Of a stretch of 8,258 bases of DNA, positions 1 through 7,030 are shown piece by piece; the stretch's first letter is position 1, and each line of letters begins with the position of its first letter. The notes beneath the pieces are model-generated. The model saw only the letters and a list, made by a program, of their open reading frames with translations, was not told the origin of the DNA and searched no databases. The DNA is taken from the NCBI GenBank assembly GCA_021204375.1, contig JAJPZL010000049.1, forward strand, positions 1 to 8,258, given 5' to 3'. Origin of the DNA: Bacteroides sp. GTDB taxonomy: Bacteria > Bacteroidota > Bacteroidia > Bacteroidales > Bacteroidaceae. The translations under genes and the position numbers were made by a program.

Positions 1-2
1 AA

Positions 3-52
3 GGCTTACGGGTGGTGCTCAAACTTTTAAGTTTGGTGGGTGTTGGTAAGCC
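3..52. repeat. Nested inverted repeat at the left edge
   Basis: An outer 7-bp stem (GGCTTAC at 3-9 with GTAAGCC at 46-52) encloses an inner stem (AAACT at 21-25 with AGTTT at 30-34, loop TTTA; C20 and G35 add one more pair). The two 11-base sides between the stems are mostly unpaired. No T-run follows on either strand within view. It lies just before the small membrane protein gene, so it could be the end of an upstream transcript, part of a leader, or chance. Two reading frames also cross it before stopping by position 65, so the tail of an upstream gene cannot be excluded. Confidence 0.3.
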
Positions 53-87
53 AGTAAAGACTTAAATACTAACTAAATTTTTACATT

Positions 88-318
88 ATGTTTGGAAAAA
101 AGAGTAAAGAGGGAAAACTAACCAAGGCTATTGAAAGCGAAACCTCTAAAGTTCCTTCGGGAGCCTATTTAATAGCCGCTCTTCTGTCTATGAGTGTATC
201 ATTGACAATGAAAATATTTAGACGGAAACATGGCGCTCTGTTTGTAGGACAGTGGGCAGCTCCATTCCTGATCATGGGACTTTACAATAAAATTGTGAAA
301 ACCCAGGGACACGATTAA
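88..318 (+). CDS. Small two-helix membrane protein, unknown function
   Basis: This gene encodes a 76-residue protein that I cannot assign to a named family. The N-terminus is strongly basic and polar (about residues 1-20, rich in Lys, Glu and Ser). Two hydrophobic stretches follow, roughly residues 24-44 and 49-68, joined by a short Arg/Lys-rich turn (RRKH). The tail is short and polar and ends in His-Asp. This predicts a small inner-membrane hairpin protein with the basic loop in the cytoplasm. The ATG at 88 is the first start in frame. The leader is AT-rich without a clear Shine-Dalgarno sequence, as is usual in Bacteroidota. It is the only plus-strand gene and converges on the broken SusD gene, so it is not part of that operon. 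Composition and an uninterrupted frame make it likely to be real; its function is unknown. Confidence 0.7.
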   Translation: MFGKKSKEGKLTKAIESETSKVPSGAYLIAALLSMSVSLTMKIFRRKHGALFVGQWAAPFLIMGLYNKIVKTQGHD

Positions 319-323
319 TTAAA

Positions 324-365
324 AAGGGTGTGCCTCTAACTTCGCAGTCGGCGGCACACAACCTT
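324..365 (-). terminator. Intrinsic terminator downstream of the SusD gene
   Basis: On the minus strand the sequence reads GTGTGCC, an 18-base loop, then GGCACAC, then CC and five Ts. The 7-bp stem is at 328-334 and 353-359. An extra AAGG/CCTT pairing (324-327 with 362-365) is possible across a two-base bulge. The T-run follows the stem only on the minus strand, so this mainly ends the SusC/SusD transcript. It lies between converging genes and may also slow plus-strand transcripts from the small membrane protein gene. The long loop makes it weaker than a textbook terminator. Confidence 0.55.
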
Positions 366-438
366 ATAGTCATTTCTGACCAGTGAAACACGCTTATTAA
401 ACTAATTTATTTTATAGACATAAGAACTCTTCCTTTTA

Positions 439-1707
439 TTACACGATTGCTGTAATTTCATCTTTCATAGCCTCTTCCAGGTTATCCCAGGGTATAATAT
501 TGTTTTCATAACCTGTATAGCCTTTGTTCTGATTCAGGATTCCTTCTCTGTTGGCTTCCAGTGCTGTTTGAGGGACCGGCCAGTAAATATGATAGGGAGC
601 AATGGTGTATTCGACTCCCGAGCGGGTCACTACCCCTTTGTTATAGTAATTATTATAAGCAGTAATACGTTGGTACCAGTAGCTGTTAGTCTCTAATCCC
701 TCTATGGTATAGCGTTGGCCAAACTCATCTGTTTTTCCTGTCAGCGCAAAAATGTAGGAGACACGGCTTAATTCTACATGGCGCAACTCTTCGTAATAGA
801 GTTCCCGGGCCCTTTCATCCATCACTATTCCCATATTCATTTCGGAAGCATCAAATAGTTTGCTGCATTGTACTCTCCGGCGTACCGTATTTACATCTGC
901 AGCTACTCCCGGAAAGTCACCTTTCCATACTTTGGCTTCTGCACGAAGTAGGTAAGTTTCTGCTAGGCGGTAGCAATACAGGTCACCGGCTCCTCCGTCG
1001 TAGTTATTAGCTGTTTCAGCCTGAGGATGTTCTACCCAAACTTTATAGTGGGGCCAGTCAAACCAGCTTCGGATGGTATCCCCGCAAAGCAAAATACCAT
1101 CTTCGGAAAAGAGTTGAAGATTCTTTTTATAGTAATGATGGCTTTCCGGTAGTCCGTTGTATACTAAAGACTCCATTGTGATCCAGTTACCTACTTCTGT
1201 GTTGTGGCGCAGATCGGTTTCGTCGCCAATCCACAAACCGTGGGTAACGTAATGGGTTGGACGTATACGGGCTATACCACGGCCCAGGGTTTTGCGATAG
1301 CCCCAGTCGGTATTCATTCCGGAGACAATGGCATTCTGTGTTCCGTCGGGCGCATAGATACCCAGGGCTCCTGTCTGTATCCACATGGGTACTGCGTTCC
1401 TCATGGAGCGTAGGATCAGGCGGCTGGCTACCGATTCATTTCTGTTGGGCATAGAGAGGATCGCTTCTTTATTGGCTGTGATACACTTATTTTCCGGGTA
1501 GTGTAGATCCCAGATCACATTACGGGCAATATTCCACACCTCCGGCATAGGATTCACAAAGGTACCGAAGTTATCCGTCATCAGTTCATAACCGGATTGG
1601 TTGATCAGGATATCTGCCTGCTCAATAGCTTCGTCAAAACGTCCCAGCGTCAGATAACATTTAATTAATAGCTGGCAGCAGGCACCTTTGGTAACCATTC
1701 CGATCAA
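439..1707 (-). CDS. SusD-like C-terminal fragment
   Basis: This 422-residue piece is open in the same frame as the N-terminal fragment. The TTG at 1705-1707 that could serve as a start is almost certainly an internal Leu codon. It begins with the helix KGACCQLLIKCYL, typical of the family just after the N-terminal domain. The SusD/RagB C-terminal signature is intact: YRLAETYLLRAEA followed by a Gly-Asp loop, VNTVRRR, then DERARELYYEELRHVELSR, and near the end the PVPQTALEAN segment. There is no signal peptide and no plausible ribosome site, so independent translation is unlikely. The conserved state of this half indicates that the stop is recent or an artefact. Confidence 0.6.
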   Translation of the reverse strand: MIGMVTKGACCQLLIKCYLTLGRFDEAIEQADILINQSGYELMTDNFGTFVNPMPEVWNIARNVIWDLHYPENKCITANKEAILSMPNRNESVASRLILRSMRNAVPMWIQTGALGIYAPDGTQNAIVSGMNTDWGYRKTLGRGIARIRPTHYVTHGLWIGDETDLRHNTEVGNWITMESLVYNGLPESHHYYKKNLQLFSEDGILLCGDTIRSWFDWPHYKVWVEHPQAETANNYDGGAGDLYCYRLAETYLLRAEAKVWKGDFPGVAADVNTVRRRVQCSKLFDASEMNMGIVMDERARELYYEELRHVELSRVSYIFALTGKTDEFGQRYTIEGLETNSYWYQRITAYNNYYNKGVVTRSGVEYTIAPYHIYWPVPQTALEANREGILNQNKGYTGYENNIIPWDNLEEAMKDEITAIV

Positions 1708-1725
1708 CTCCGGATTTTCGGGTAC

Positions 1726-2379
1726 TCATTCTACTGCATTCTTCAGGTCTTCAGTGATCATTTCCAGAATAACTTCCCGTTTGGTAGAACGATAGTCGAA
1801 TTTGGCTACTTCTACCAGTTTGGTCATTAAAGGGATATCCTTAAACTGCATACAGAGATTAAAGTAATGGAAAGCCTGGTGAAAATAGGCTCTTCCCAAC
1901 ATGGTCAGTCGGGTGGTCTCGTCCAACTCTTCGATCTGATCAATATAGGTAATTACTGAATTGGCAAATTTTATGCCGTCATACCCCTCTTCCCAGAACC
2001 AGAGGATCCTGTTGGTGTCGTTGTTATTGGCTGCACTGGTAGTGGTATAATCCAGCTGGGAAATGATATCCTGGGTGGTAGTGGTTTTATCGGTAGTTCC
2101 GCTTACTGCCACATCGGAGAACATATATTCGGTACAGATATGAGAGGCATCTGCATACCCATCACTACGGCCGGTCCATACCTGTTTCAGTTGACGGTCA
2201 CACGAGGCTAAGGCTGCGATTATTCCCTCTTTGGTAGAGAAGGTATTGGTAGGTTCGTAAAAAGAGAGCGGATCGGGTTTTAAGAAGTCTACCGAGCAAC
2301 CTGCCATAACAGCAGTTCCTATCGTGATGATCAAACTTCTTTTGGATAGTTGGATTATTTTGCTTGTATTCTTTTTCAT
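1726..2379 (-). CDS. SusD-like N-terminal fragment with lipoprotein signal
   Basis: This 217-residue piece carries the export signal and N-terminal half of the SusD fold. A basic start (MKKNTSK) and a hydrophobic core lead to a lipobox ending M-A-G-C, with Cys28 as the likely lipidated residue. Residues after the Cys (DFLKPDPLSFYEP) match the usual start of mature SusD proteins. The region around residues 160-200, with AYFHQAFHYFNL and KDIPL, is the conserved helix pair of the SusD-like N-terminal domain. It ends at the premature TGA, so if translated it would be a truncated lipoprotein lacking the C-terminal SusD/RagB domain. The ATG is chosen because it gives a complete signal peptide and lies immediately after the SusC stop. 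Confidence 0.75.
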   Translation of the reverse strand: MKKNTSKIIQLSKRSLIITIGTAVMAGCSVDFLKPDPLSFYEPTNTFSTKEGIIAALASCDRQLKQVWTGRSDGYADASHICTEYMFSDVAVSGTTDKTTTTQDIISQLDYTTTSAANNNDTNRILWFWEEGYDGIKFANSVITYIDQIEELDETTRLTMLGRAYFHQAFHYFNLCMQFKDIPLMTKLVEVAKFDYRSTKREVILEMITEDLKNAVE

Positions 2380-2575
2380 ATTTCAAGGCGTATTAAATTA
2401 GAAATTAAATTGAGTCCGAGTGTATAGGTTCTGGGTACTGCCTGCCCGGTTATTTCCGGATCGTACCAACATTCGTACTTCTCTTTACACCATACGGCTA
2501 CATTTTTAACGGTTCCGTAGATCTTAAGATTTTCGATCCCCCACTGAGAGATGATCTTCCGGGGCAGTGTATAGG

Positions 2576-3316
2576 CTATGGAAATATTCTGTAACCGGAT
2601 GAAAGACCGGTCGATAACCCGGGGGCCGATTCGGCATTCTTAGGCATGGTAGAACCCAGGCGTGCATATTTGTTGGTGGGTTTTTCCGGAGTCCAGTAGC
2701 TTCTTAGGTGGGTGTTTTGCCATTCGGCTGTATACCCCATATCGTTTATATAGCCGGTTGTAGTACCTTTGTGTCCCCATTTGGAATAGATATTGAATGA
2801 GAAATTCAGGTTTTTCCACAGGGTAAAATCGTTACGCAGGGACCACTGTGATTTGGGAGAGGTTTGTCCCTGGAACTCTTTGTCTTCATCGGTATAACTA
2901 TACTCTTCCGGGTTGTGACTGTTCCGGATTTTTGGATCTCCTGGTTTCTGTCCGTAAAAGGCAGCTTCTTGGGCTTCGTTCTCCTGCCATATTCCTAAAA
3001 ATTTGTAGTCCAATATTACACCGATCGGCTTTCCGATGAACCATTGGTTGGTAATCACATCCGACTCCCGGCTACCGATAATGTTTCCGTCTTTATCAAA
3101 CACATCTTCATATTCATAATAGAGGTGCTTGATCTTATTTTTATTCCTGGAGAACCCCAACGTACTGTTCCATTCAAGGTTCCGGGTTTTTATAGGAGTG
3201 GAACTAAGCGATATTTCTACCCCTCTGTTCTCTACCTCTCCCAGGTTGGAGATAATACTGGAGAATCCGGTGAAATTGGGAATCGTCTGGTACATGATCA
3301 TATCGGTGGTAGGCAT
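2576..3316 (-). CDS. SusC-like barrel fragment, C-proximal strands
   Basis: This frame continues the preceding barrel fragment directly: the codons from 3317 to 3400 (WEKTSSWNTGIDFGFLHNRLTG, shortened) are open in register after the TAA. It carries the C-proximal barrel features VENRGVEISLSSTPIKT, WNSTLGFSRNKNKI, FIGKPIG and the segment SYWTPEKPTNKYARLG typical of SusC C-termini. The last twelve or so residues (GLSTGLSSGYRIFP) are out of frame, caused by a missing base at 2621-2625. The correct continuation, VIDRSFIRLQNISIAYTLP then GIENLKIYGTVKNV, lies in the next frame down to about 2401. Confidence 0.65.
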   Translation of the reverse strand: MPTTDMIMYQTIPNFTGFSSIISNLGEVENRGVEISLSSTPIKTRNLEWNSTLGFSRNKNKIKHLYYEYEDVFDKDGNIIGSRESDVITNQWFIGKPIGVILDYKFLGIWQENEAQEAAFYGQKPGDPKIRNSHNPEEYSYTDEDKEFQGQTSPKSQWSLRNDFTLWKNLNFSFNIYSKWGHKGTTTGYINDMGYTAEWQNTHLRSYWTPEKPTNKYARLGSTMPKNAESAPGLSTGLSSGYRIFP

Positions 3317-3400
3317 TACATAATAATCAAAACTACCGGTAAGCCGGTTATGGAGAAACCCAAAATCAATTCCGGTATTCCAGGAAGATGTTTTCTCCCA

Positions 3401-4816
3401 TTATAGATTGGGATTTGCCAATCGGTCGATAATAAGGGCCTGGTACTCTACCAGGGCTCCGGTAGAAGGGTCTATATATCCCTGGGTTTTGGCTGAGCCA
3501 TCTGCCCATTCAACATTCAGGTTAGAGAGGGCCGTATATATATCTGAAAGGGAGCGGTTCCCGTTCTTCCCCCAGGAGAGGCGTAGTTTACCCATACTCA
3601 TGGAGGGCCAGTTCCAGAATTTCTCGTTGGTAAATAACCATGCCAGTGCGATGGCAGGAAAAGTAGCCCGTGGGTTGGAAGTTCCGAAAGCAGAATAACC
3701 GTAACGGCGTACGGAAGCAGTGATCATATAACGCTGGTCGTAGGAGTAAAAGAGACGGGCCAGCATAGCATCGGCTGTACTATGGGTATCGCTGGAACTG
3801 AATGAACTTTGCGAGGAGTCGGCATTTCCTGTATTATGAAATTCCAGTGCATCGTTTGGTTGAAAATTTCGTGCCATTATCTCATCGTGCCAGCTTCTGT
3901 ACTCTTCAGCCTTCTGGCTAAGGGTTACATTGAAATGGTGTTTGTTATGGAGTGTATAATCCCAGTTAATGATATTATTGAGGTTCCATTCAAAGCGCTT
4001 GGTCTGGTATCTGCGTACATAACCGTTGTGGGAGGTCTTCCATTCCGGATGTTCGGAAGATTCGAAATTGCGGTAGTGATCGAACTGATACCGGGGAGAA
4101 AAGTTAAAGGAGTAGGTAATATTGAAAGGTAGGGTCACTTTGGCTGTAAGGATGGAGTTTAGTACGGTAGCTCCGCTTTCGCGTTCTCTGAACTGTTTCT
4201 CATACTCATAATTCCAACCTCCGTTTAATCCGTTATAGCCCATCGGATAAAGTACCAGATCTCCTTCATCATCTACAGGAAGCGAATAGGGGCTGTTGGC
4301 AAGTTGGTTATTCCAGTCTACGGCTATTCCATCCGATTTTCGGTCCTGAAAGTTTACATTGGCACCTATACTGAGATATTTGTTCACTTTTCCATCCAGT
4401 TTCAGGTTGGCACGGATAGCCTGGTAATCGTCTCCGTGACGAAGCCCTTCGTTATTGAGGTATCCTACAGACATGTAGTAGTTCACCCGGTCGTTGGCTC
4501 CCGAAAAGCTGATCGTGTGGTCGTGGATGATACCGGTACGGAAGTTGTGTTTATACCAGTCGAAGGTTTTACCGGCCAGGTAGTTCTCTATCTCCTGGGG
4601 AAAGAGTCCCAGCCGTCCCAGCCATATCTCCGTATCAGAGCCGGTAACACCGGTATGATCTCTCCACTGTTCGATCGTAATTCCATACCTGTTCAGGTTC
4701 TTAGGGGTTGGCTGTTTATACATACCTGGGTTCTGGAAGTCTGATTTACTGTTGAACCAGTCTGAGCGGAAATTCAGGTATCCTTCCGGGCTGTATACCT
4801 TCCTGTTGGCTCTCAT
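3401..4816 (-). CDS. SusC-like barrel fragment, N-proximal and middle strands
   Basis: This 471-residue frame encodes much of the outer-membrane beta-barrel. The frame is open upstream to the A run at 4871-4877, so the ATG at 4816 is an internal Met, not a true start. Recognisable stretches include NYYMSVGYLNNEGL, ARLFYSYDQRYMITASVRR, TFPAIALAW, and KLRLSWGKNGNRSL with YTAL. The motif usually read as RRDG in this family is RRYG here (codon at 3701-3703 is TAC where GAC is expected), a possible damaging substitution. It ends at the in-frame TAA (3401-3403) in LANPNL-stop-WEKTS, and translation continues in the same frame beyond it. Confidence 0.65.
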   Translation of the reverse strand: MRANRKVYSPEGYLNFRSDWFNSKSDFQNPGMYKQPTPKNLNRYGITIEQWRDHTGVTGSDTEIWLGRLGLFPQEIENYLAGKTFDWYKHNFRTGIIHDHTISFSGANDRVNYYMSVGYLNNEGLRHGDDYQAIRANLKLDGKVNKYLSIGANVNFQDRKSDGIAVDWNNQLANSPYSLPVDDEGDLVLYPMGYNGLNGGWNYEYEKQFRERESGATVLNSILTAKVTLPFNITYSFNFSPRYQFDHYRNFESSEHPEWKTSHNGYVRRYQTKRFEWNLNNIINWDYTLHNKHHFNVTLSQKAEEYRSWHDEIMARNFQPNDALEFHNTGNADSSQSSFSSSDTHSTADAMLARLFYSYDQRYMITASVRRYGYSAFGTSNPRATFPAIALAWLFTNEKFWNWPSMSMGKLRLSWGKNGNRSLSDIYTALSNLNVEWADGSAKTQGYIDPSTGALVEYQALIIDRLANPNL

Positions 4817-4856
4817 CGTAGTAAAACTGACACTGGAATTCAGGTTGATAGTGGGT

Positions 4857-5088
4857 TTACCCCTCTCTCCTTTTTTTGGTGGTGATAATAATTACTCCGT
4901 TAGCCGATTTTGCTCCGTAAATAGCTGCTGAAGAGGCATCTTTGAGAATGTCTATCTGGCCGATATCGTTGGGATTGATCTCGGAGAGTTCTCCGTTAAA
5001 AACAATACCGTCCAGTACGATCATGGGAGCATTGTGCGATCCCTCTGTATAAAGGGAACGTTGTCCGCGAACTTCCAGGTTTGTATTA
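4857..5088 (-). pseudogene. SusC-like plug segment in a shifted frame
   Basis: Between the two outer SusC frameshifts the conserved plug sequence continues in another frame with no start codon of its own. It includes NTNLEVRGQRSL, APMIVLDGI, NPNDIGQIDILKDASS, AAIYGAKSANGVI and IITTKK, the core of the SusC/RagA signature. The run of seven As at 4871-4877 then throws it out of frame, and it stops at TAA 4857-4859. Removing one A gives TTKKGERGKPTINLN and rejoins the barrel frame. This segment shows that the coding sequence itself is otherwise intact. Confidence 0.7.
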
Positions 5089-5830
5089 CCTTAGCTGTAT
5101 TGCTCATCCCCACATTTAATCCGGGTACTCCACGAAGAATATCTTCTACGGTATTAGGCTTTTCATTAGCCAGTTTATCGGGTCTGATCTGGACAATCGA
5201 CCCTGTCAGGTCTTTTTTGCGCATGGAACCGTAGCCTACTACTACAAGTTCTTCCAGTAACTGATGATCTTCCTTCAGAAGAATGGAGAAAGAGTTTCTT
5301 CCCCGAAGGCTGATCTCCTGCGGTATATATCCTACATAGGAAACAAGAAGCTCACCATCTACCGGAGCTTCGAAACTGAAGTTCCCGTCAAAATCTGTTA
5401 TACTACCTATGGAAGATCCTTTGACAGTGACATTGACTCCCATAATGGGTTCTCCTGTTTCGTCTTTTACTACGCCGGAGATCTGTTTGGTAGTGTTGCT
5501 TTCCGGAATTTTCCGTTTGTCGGAAATGACAATGGATCTGGAAGATACAAAGCTGTACTCTAAGTCCCGGTTTATCAATACTTCGTCGAGTATGAAAGAG
5601 ACAGTGGCATTGTTCTTGGAGATTGTAATATTCTCCAGGGAATCGATTACCACATCGCGGTAAGAAAAGCGATAAGGGGTTTGTTTTTCAATAGCGGTGA
5701 AAACTTCTCTCAGGGAAGCATTAGTGAGGTTAATTGTTACCCGGTTGTCCTGTGCTAGAGCAGGCATAGTACTCAGAAAGAAAAGTAACATAACCCGTGT
5801 TAGCAGCTTCAGTCGTGTGCGTGTGTTCAT
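5021..5830 (-). CDS. SusC-like N-terminal fragment (signal peptide, STN, TonB box)
   Basis: This 269-residue frame encodes the periplasmic part of the transporter. A signal peptide with a LLFFLS core ends near ALAQ-DN (residue 27). The STN segment (NLTNASLREVFTAIEKQTPYRFSYR and onward to about residue 103) is the secretin/TonB short domain that in FecA-like receptors contacts the anti-sigma factor. The carboxypeptidase-regulatory-like domain runs from ISGVVKDETGEPI to SILL (about 117-185). The TonB box and the beginning of the plug (EDILRGVPGLNVG) follow. After Lys247 the frame is wrong, because one G is missing at 5089-5090, and it ends 22 residues later. If translated and stable it would be a secreted STN fragment without a barrel. 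Confidence 0.75.
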   Translation of the reverse strand: MNTRTRLKLLTRVMLLFFLSTMPALAQDNRVTINLTNASLREVFTAIEKQTPYRFSYRDVVIDSLENITISKNNATVSFILDEVLINRDLEYSFVSSRSIVISDKRKIPESNTTKQISGVVKDETGEPIMGVNVTVKGSSIGSITDFDGNFSFEAPVDGELLVSYVGYIPQEISLRGRNSFSILLKEDHQLLEELVVVGYGSMRKKDLTGSIVQIRPDKLANEKPNTVEDILRGVPGLNVGMSNTAKVIQTWKFADNVPFIQRDRTMLP

Positions 5831-5940
5831 ATTACTATGTTTTAAGTGAATAATAAAGGGCCTCTTGGGCCATTGTCAGTAGTAAAGACAAGTCTATTTA
5901 ATAAAGGTACTGAAAAAGCTTTATGTTGTAAAGCATAAAA
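5831..5940 (-). promoter_or_regulatory. Leader/promoter region of the SusC gene
   Basis: This stretch lies between the FecR terminator and the SusC ATG and should hold the promoter for the transporter genes, because the terminator separates them from fecR. It contains a perfect 6-bp dyad (GCTTTA-TGTTG-TAAAGC, 5918-5934) about 90-105 bases before the start, and a second small dyad, GGCC-TCTTG-GGCC (about 5859-5871), inside the likely leader. A TAGACTTG sequence (minus strand) resembles the Bacteroidota -7 element TAnnTTTG, but no matching -33 element is evident. The promoter may instead be specific to the adjacent ECF sigma factor. The assignment rests on position and is not proven. Confidence 0.35.
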
Positions 5941-5979
5941 AATAAATAAAAAAACCGTTCTTTGAAGGCAAGAACGGTT
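5941..5979 (-). terminator. Strong intrinsic terminator after the FecR gene
   Basis: On the minus strand a perfect 10-bp stem (AACCGTTCTT at 5970-5979 pairing with AAGAACGGTT at 5953-5962) closes a 7-base loop. It is followed by seven Ts and then a further AT-rich tract with a second T-run. It sits about 40 bases after the FecR stop and well before the SusC start. It therefore splits the regulator transcript from the transporter transcript, which fits a sigma-driven promoter between them. Confidence 0.9.
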
Positions 5980-6016
5980 CTCCAACAACATGAATACTTT
6001 TTTAGTAACTTATGAG

Positions 6017-6976
6017 TTATATGGTGTGTCCGGTAATGGTTGCTTTTAAATAATAAGACTTCTCGAACACCTCTAATACTTCATTCAGATTGGTTACTGG
6101 AAGATTCCCTGTAAATTTATCCTCCATGCACTCGGAGCAATCCAGTGTAATGGTTACATTGTAATGGTTCTCTACACTCTTTATGACATGCGATAACGCT
6201 GTATTACGGAATACCATCTCCCCTTTGCGCCAGGCGGAGAGAGTATGGAGGTTTTCATCGGTAATAACAGTAATATTTCCGGTAAGTTTGTTAAGGATTG
6301 CTTTTTGCAGATGTTTAAGTGTTACTTCCTGGTTACTCTTGGTAGAGGTAAGAAGTACACTTCCTTCTTCCAGGGCTAATTCGGCTGTATGGGAGCTTTC
6401 ACGGTCCAGTAGATTAAAGGTGGTTCCCAGTATTTTGACCTGTAATCCCGGGGCATCGATCAGAAAAGGTACCTGTTGATCCTTACATACCTGGAAGTAG
6501 CCTTCACCATTAAAATTTATCTTTCGCTCTTTTTTATTGTATATTTTAGGAGTATAACCCAGTTGTGAGTCTGAATTTAATGAAACGGTAGTACCATCGG
6601 GCAGGATAATGGTAGCCCGTTCTCCTTTACCGGTGGTAACGATCATCTCTTCGGAAATAATTTGTCTGTTCTCCCGGTATAAATAAAAGGTGAGTAATAT
6701 AAATACCGGGAATAGAATAGCTGCGGCTATCTGTCCCCAATAGATAATTCTTTTGGGTTTGGAGGAGCTCCGGCCGAGGCTTTTATCAATATGGGACTTT
6801 ATTTTCTCCAGCTGTTTATTTTCAATAAGGTTCGTATTGAGATCTTCTCTTAACCAGGTTTGCTCTATTTCCTGTTCTATTTCCTGGTCGGACATCGAAT
6901 TGATCTTCTTCCGGAGTTCTATAAGTTCTCTTGAAGTTAACTGGTTGGTTCTGTATTTATAATGTAAGTTGTCCAT
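6017..6976 (-). CDS. FecR-family anti-sigma factor
   Basis: This 319-residue, uninterrupted gene encodes an inner-membrane anti-sigma factor that binds an ECF sigma factor in the cytoplasm and senses the outer-membrane receptor in the periplasm. The N-terminal 76 residues are cytoplasmic, helical and charged (the sigma-binding region). One membrane helix covers about residues 78-100. The FecR domain follows (about 108-205), with GKGERATIILPDGTTVSLNSDS shortened here to its core ATIILPDGT, then GEGYFQV and LGTTFNL. The C-terminal DUF4974-type domain (about 253-319) has the usual FRNTALSHVIKSVENHYNV and FTGNL motifs. The ATG at 6976 gives the full family N-terminus and lies about 54 bases after the sigma stop, consistent with an operon. 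Its presumed partners, the sigma factor and the STN-bearing SusC receptor, are both broken, so it may be an orphan. Confidence 0.9.
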   Translation of the reverse strand: MDNLHYKYRTNQLTSRELIELRKKINSMSDQEIEQEIEQTWLREDLNTNLIENKQLEKIKSHIDKSLGRSSSKPKRIIYWGQIAAAILFPVFILLTFYLYRENRQIISEEMIVTTGKGERATIILPDGTTVSLNSDSQLGYTPKIYNKKERKINFNGEGYFQVCKDQQVPFLIDAPGLQVKILGTTFNLLDRESSHTAELALEEGSVLLTSTKSNQEVTLKHLQKAILNKLTGNITVITDENLHTLSAWRKGEMVFRNTALSHVIKSVENHYNVTITLDCSECMEDKFTGNLPVTNLNEVLEVFEKSYYLKATITGHTI

Positions 6977-7030
6977 GTATGCTTTTAAGTTCTGACAGTT
7001 CTTTTACAGGATAGTACCGGAAAAAGTCAT

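Larger units (their letters stand above)
439..2379 (-). pseudogene. SusD/RagB-like lipoprotein gene interrupted by an in-frame stop
   Basis: The frame runs for 647 codons from ATG 2379 to TAA 439, broken once by a TGA at 1726-1728 (codon 218). No frameshift is involved: the codons on both sides stay in register. The context, NAVE-stop-VPENPE, sits where related proteins as I recall them have Trp, so TGG to TGA is the likely change. SusD proteins are outer-membrane lipoproteins that cap the SusC transporter and help capture glycans or peptides at the surface. With the stop read as Trp the product would be about 646 residues, on the long side for the family. The start lies about 20 bases beyond the SusC stop, so the two genes are co-transcribed. 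As written it yields a 217-residue lipoprotein stub. A sequence error at one base would restore the whole gene. Confidence 0.85.
2398..5830 (-). pseudogene. SusC/RagA-like TonB-dependent transporter gene with several lesions
   Basis: Joining the frames gives a transporter of about 1144 residues, a normal family length. These proteins are outer-membrane beta-barrels that import substrates using TonB energy. Domain order: signal peptide (1-27), STN domain (about 30-103), carboxypeptidase-regulatory-like domain (about 116-190), TonB box EELVVVGYG (193-201), plug, barrel. Lesions: one base missing in a G run at 5089-5090; one extra A in a run of seven at 4871-4877; an in-frame TAA at 3401-3403 (LANPNL-stop-WEKTS, where Gln is expected); one base missing in a C run at 2621-2625; and probably a T missing near 2401-2404, which would restore the ending GLNLIF at TAA 2398-2400. 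Without that last correction the frame would read on to a TGA at 2376-2378 overlapping the SusD start. The STN domain links the gene to the adjacent FecR/sigma pair. As written, no functional transporter can be made. Confidence 0.88.

Noticed and set aside
1204..1454. Overlapping plus-strand and minus-strand reading frames within the SusD gene
   Set aside because: They overlap a well-supported conserved domain, show no family features and have no ribosome site; they are frame shadows.
3044..4744. Several plus-strand reading frames of 96-146 codons opposite SusC
   Set aside because: They lie antisense to conserved barrel sequence and have odd composition with no recognisable domain, as expected from antisense of a long gene.
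5034..5663. Plus-strand reading frames opposite the SusC N-terminus
   Set aside because: They are antisense to the STN, regulatory-like and plug sequences, and no independent evidence supports them.
6183..6962. Plus-strand reading frames opposite FecR
   Set aside because: FecR is complete and conserved on the other strand; these are shadows.
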